Source: JALRHH01 sp964590315
Lineage (GTDB): Bacteria > Patescibacteriota > Saccharimonadia > Saccharimonadales > JALRHH01
Length of the DNA: 23,969 nt
Reading direction: 5' to 3'
Assembly: GCA_964590315.1 (NCBI GenBank)
Contig: CAZPVS010000017.1
Coordinates: forward strand, 1-23,969
Shown: positions 21,123-23,969 of the stretch, in pieces
How the letters are laid out: every line of letters begins with the position of its first letter
Numbering within the stretch: position 1 is the stretch's first letter
Made by a program: the position numbers and the translations under genes
Notes under the pieces: generated by a model
Database searches by the model: none
Seen by the model: only the letters and a program-made list of their open reading frames with translations
Told to the model about the DNA's origin: nothing

Positions 21123-22641
21123 CAAATTACGGTATCGCACTCTGTCGGGTATCTACCTCCAAGCAGAAGCTAGAGGGCAATAGTTTGAGTGCTCAGGAAA
21201 TTCGTATAGGCAGAGTAGCTGCTGAACTGTTTAATTGTGAGGTTGTTCGTACATGGAGCTTGGATATATCTAGCCGTAAGGGCAAAAACTTCAACCGCAA
21301 AGACCTCACCGAAATGCTTTTGTATTGCAAACAGAACAAAAGAGTTACGTATCTATTCGTAGACGAACATGACCGCTACATGCGCTCAGTTGATGAGTAC
21401 TATATGTGGAAAGGACGCTTCTTGTATGAAGCCGGTGTGACGCTCGTTATTGCCGCTAAGCCTGAACTGGCACTTAATCCTAATTCTGCTTCTATGGCAA
21501 TTGAGTTCTTTGGTGTTTGGCAGGGTGAAACTAGTAATGAAGAGCGTATCACCAAGACCACCGAGAAAATGCAAGCCAGGATTATAGCTGGCTACTATCC
21601 TGGAACGCCTCATACTGGATACCAGAAAACTAATGTAGCCGGACTGCATACACCACTCGAACCTCAATGGAGCTTACTACAGACTAGTATGCGGCGTATT
21701 CTCTACGACAAATACACGCTACATCAGGCACTTAAATGGCTTCAGGCTCAGGGCTTCAAATCAGGCAAAGTCATGGCACTTGATATGAACCGCTTCAAGA
21801 TTCTTCTGACTGACCCGTACTATGCTGGTATCACTAAAATGAGCAATTGGGATATCCGAGGCACCGGACTACACAAAGCCATGATTACCAAAGAGGAGCG
21901 TGAGTTACTCATAGAAATAGTTTCAGGCGTTAAAAAGAAGTTCACCGTACAGAAACACAACCCTAGTTTCCAGATGTCCAACATTACCGAATGTCAAGAA
22001 TGTACCAAGCTGCAACTCAAGGCACCAAAGTTTGTTGGCTACCGCAACCACAACGGCAAACAAGTAAATAGATACTATGAACGTTATATGTGCCGCAGTT
22101 GTAAGCTTGGTATGACAAAGGCTGACTTACACGACCAAATGACAAATATACTTGCACCGCTTAGTACGTCTAACACCACCAAAGACGAACTCAAAGAAGC
22201 TATGCGTATCGTTTGGGAACGCCGGAATGGTGATAGTGGCAAGTTAGCCAGTAGACTTGAACAGAAACTTGAAACACTAACGAGCGAAAAAGAATCGCTT
22301 GTGCGTTCCATTGCCACCAATCCAGCCATAGCTGAGGATATTGCGGAATCGGTTACTAAGATTAAGGCTGAAATTAAGTCAGTCGAAGAAGAACTTGTTA
22401 GCACCTCCAACACTGACGATGATTTTAACGAATTTGTAGACTTCTCACTCGATTACGTTGATGACCTCAATGCCAATTGGTGGGACTTGACCCCTGATAG
22501 GCGTGAAAGGTGCAAACAGCTTACTTTTCCTGGAGGGATATTTGTTACCAACAATAAGACCGTTAGCACCCCACTTTTAAGTGCAATTTACAGATATGAA
22601 GCTATGAAAAAAGAGCCTCAAAAGGCTCTGGTTTCTAGTAA

Positions 22642-22663
<22 letters not shown>
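21119..22663 (+). CDS. Large serine recombinase (integrase)
   Basis: Serine site-specific recombinase, 514 aa, presumed to integrate and excise the element. Resolvase-type catalytic domain (1-150): ALCRVSTSKQ with Arg10 and nucleophile Ser12, and DRYMR with Arg86 and Arg89. Recombinase domain about 155-275 (GYYPGTPHTGYQ, LTDPYYAGI). Zinc ribbon about 292-328 with Cys292, Cys295, Cys325 and Cys328. Coiled coil about 365-410. The start is GTG, overlapping the previous stop, with GAGGG 7 nt upstream. The last six codons (GTPGRI) and the stop are inside the tRNA-Arg gene on the other strand, so the protein end is encoded by the attachment site. Confidence 0.92.
22604..22629 (-). terminator. Terminator for tRNA-Arg embedded in recombinase coding sequence
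   Basis: On the minus strand AGAGCC pairs with GGCTCT around TTTTGA, followed by TTTTTTC. It starts 13 nt after the tRNA CCA and lies within codons for the end of the recombinase. Confidence 0.75.
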
Positions 22664-22718
<55 letters not shown>

Positions 22719-22833
22719 ATATATGGTGAATTATCACCTTCCGAGAAATAAATGTACGGGTGTCTACAATCCGTAATAATTTTGCGAACAGGGTGAATAA
22801 TAGCATAAATAACAGATGAAAGCTAGCTATTTA

Positions 22834-23562
22834 CTAGAATCGTATACGACTCATGAGCCGATCTACAACATCAGGACTCTTGTCTTCATGTGGCAGATAA
22901 TTACTCAAGGCATCGATAATGGCATCTTCTGACTCTGGGTCATAAAACACCGTAATGGGCGGCATGAATCGTTTCAGGGGCGTAAGCACAATTGAAGGGA
23001 GTGGCCCCTCGTGGCGCACCGTAAATGATCGAATTTCTTGATAGGGGTACAGGCGAGGTCCAATCTGCAGTCCCTGGCTCTGTACGCTGTATTGCAACAC
23101 GCGCGGTGGTCGCGCGGCAAAAATACCAAATGCCATTCCCGCTATCCCCACCATAATTGATGACAGGATACTGCTCGTGAGTACATAGACAAGCACTATG
23201 ACCGCTATGACGCTACCCGCCAAGAGCATGAACCATCCTGAGTTTTTACTGTGAGCTACATATTCTGAGGCTGTCCACGCAACTTGGTCACTTGCCTCAG
23301 TCTGTATGTAAGAATCTGGGGCACTATCTTCGTTCGTCATGACCCACGGAGCATCCTGGCGAGTCATATCAACAGGTGCAGGTGGTGGGGAAGTAGTCTC
23401 GATAGGCGCAGGAGGGCTCACCACGGCAGCAGGTGCAGGTGCCGTCTGAGATGGGGTAGCTGGTTGAGGCTGCGAATGATCAATCTGAATGGCGCCACTG
23501 TCCTCTGACGGTGGTGGTACGGATGGCTGCGAGCCTGGTGTAATTGTCTCCCCCGGTTGCAT
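22834..23562 (-). CDS. Pro-rich membrane protein with C-terminal domain, 242 aa
   Basis: Residues 1-75 are a disordered Pro/Ala/Thr-rich region, residues about 76-107 a polar stretch, then two closely spaced membrane helices (about 111-128 and 131-150) and a soluble C-terminal domain (152-242) of alternating strands ending in a helix (RVLQYSVQSQGLQIGPRLYP onward), which looks PH-like (inference). Both ends are expected on the same side of the membrane. TACAAT ends 7 nt before the ATG on the coding strand and there is no Shine-Dalgarno site, so the mRNA is predicted to be leaderless. It is 33 nt downstream of the small membrane protein gene on the same strand. Function unknown. Confidence 0.7.
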   Translation of the reverse strand: MQPGETITPGSQPSVPPPSEDSGAIQIDHSQPQPATPSQTAPAPAAVVSPPAPIETTSPPPAPVDMTRQDAPWVMTNEDSAPDSYIQTEASDQVAWTASEYVAHSKNSGWFMLLAGSVIAVIVLVYVLTSSILSSIMVGIAGMAFGIFAARPPRVLQYSVQSQGLQIGPRLYPYQEIRSFTVRHEGPLPSIVLTPLKRFMPPITVFYDPESEDAIIDALSNYLPHEDKSPDVVDRLMSRIRF

Positions 23563-23595
23563 AACTGTTATTGTACCGGTAAACGTAAGCTTGTT

Positions 23596-23808
23596 CTAGT
23601 CCTTGTCAACCAAATACGTAATAGCAAAGATGACAAGGAGTGCAGAGATGATAACTGCCACCACTGCTGCCACCTTCACCATACTGTCCTGAAGTGAATC
23701 CATTGATATGACCTGGAGGATCACACCCAGTAGTAATATCGCCCCAATAAGGACAATTAGTACGGCGGCGTACCCTATGGTCAATCGTATATTCCGTTTC
23801 ATAATCAT
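23596..23808 (-). CDS. Small membrane protein, 70 aa
   Basis: Two predicted membrane helices (about residues 10-33 and 44-66) joined by a short polar loop (SMDSLQDSMVK), with a basic N-terminus (MIMKRNIR) and acidic C-terminus (LVDKD), so both ends are probably cytoplasmic. AGGGG lies about 5 nt upstream of the first ATG; a second in-frame ATG two codons later is also possible. TATAAT is 21 nt upstream, so this gene has an ordinary leader. It may be cotranscribed with the downstream Pro-rich membrane protein gene. Family unknown. Confidence 0.65.
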   Translation of the reverse strand: MIMKRNIRLTIGYAAVLIVLIGAILLLGVILQVISMDSLQDSMVKVAAVVAVIISALLVIFAITYLVDKD

Positions 23809-23899
23809 GTAACCCCTTATCTGAGTATTATTATACGACGAGTCTACTTATATTATCCGTGCTGCTTCGGTTTCTGTTTGATGTTCTGTAATATGTTGC

Positions 23900-23905
23900 T
23901 ATAAT
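23900..23905 (+). promoter_or_regulatory. -10 box of tRNA-Ser(GCT)
   Basis: TATAAT with TGC directly upstream (extended -10), 13 nt before the tRNA 5-prime end. Confidence 0.65.
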
Positions 23906-23918
23906 TTCTATCTGTTAC

Positions 23919-23969
23919 GGAGAGGTACCCAAGTGGCTGAAGGGGACGGTTTGCTAAATCGTTAGGGGG
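23919..23969 (+). tRNA. tRNA-Ser(GCT), truncated by the window end
   Basis: Acceptor 5-prime strand GGAGAGG, serine-type D-arm (AAGTGGCTGAAGGGG), anticodon arm ACGGT-TTGCTAA-ATCGT with anticodon GCT (23953-23955), and the start of the variable arm. It decodes AGC/AGU. The 3-prime part lies beyond the window. Confidence 0.92.

Overview
The window looks like a chromosome segment of a small-genome, reduced bacterium of the Patescibacteria/CPR type, most likely Saccharibacteria-like. This is an inference from overall character: short proteins, many unrecognisable small genes, single-gene transcription units, a valyl-tRNA synthetase, TsaD, a Mur ligase, a HIT protein and an RRM protein scattered among hypotheticals. 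TGA acts as a normal stop (for example the genes ending at 1269 and 22663), so a Gracilibacteria-type recoding is not supported.

Layout. 208-5672: hypothetical genes, a dimethylargininase-like hydrolase, a MurE-type ligase and tsaD. 5677-9398: a hypothetical gene and valS with an unusual leader. 9441-11014: an XRE-HAD fusion, a small membrane protein and a HIT protein, all on the minus strand. 11061-12611: a small secreted protein behind a near-perfect sigma70 promoter, then a four-helix membrane protein. 12633-12996: an interrupted tRNA-Ser(CGA) followed by an intact tRNA-Ser(CGA). 13064-16458: a large secreted/anchored protein, an RRM protein, an SPFH-like membrane protein and a small hypothetical. 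16627-17887: a putative HExxH metallopeptidase and a membrane protein. 22642-23969: tRNA-Arg(GCG), two membrane proteins and the start of tRNA-Ser(GCT).

The most interesting part is about 18005-22669, which I read as an integrated mobile element of about 4.6 kb sitting at the 3-prime end of tRNA-Arg(GCG). A 28-bp segment of that tRNA (T-arm to CCA) is repeated exactly twice at the other end, inside two identical 182-bp tandem units. The element encodes a HUH rolling-circle Rep, a 57-aa protein, a large serine recombinase whose last codons lie inside the tRNA gene, and a cargo protein resembling the HopA1 family. Between cargo and rep lie a likely structured non-coding RNA of about 430 nt with promoter and terminator, a multibranched fold, and a perfect hairpin whose loop resembles a phiX174/pC194-type nick site.

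Two styles of gene start coexist. Many genes have a -10 hexamer ending only about 5-8 nt before the ATG, which predicts leaderless mRNAs. A few GC-rich genes (955, 11151, 15382) have good promoters, Shine-Dalgarno sites and elaborate 3-prime hairpins, which suggests high expression.
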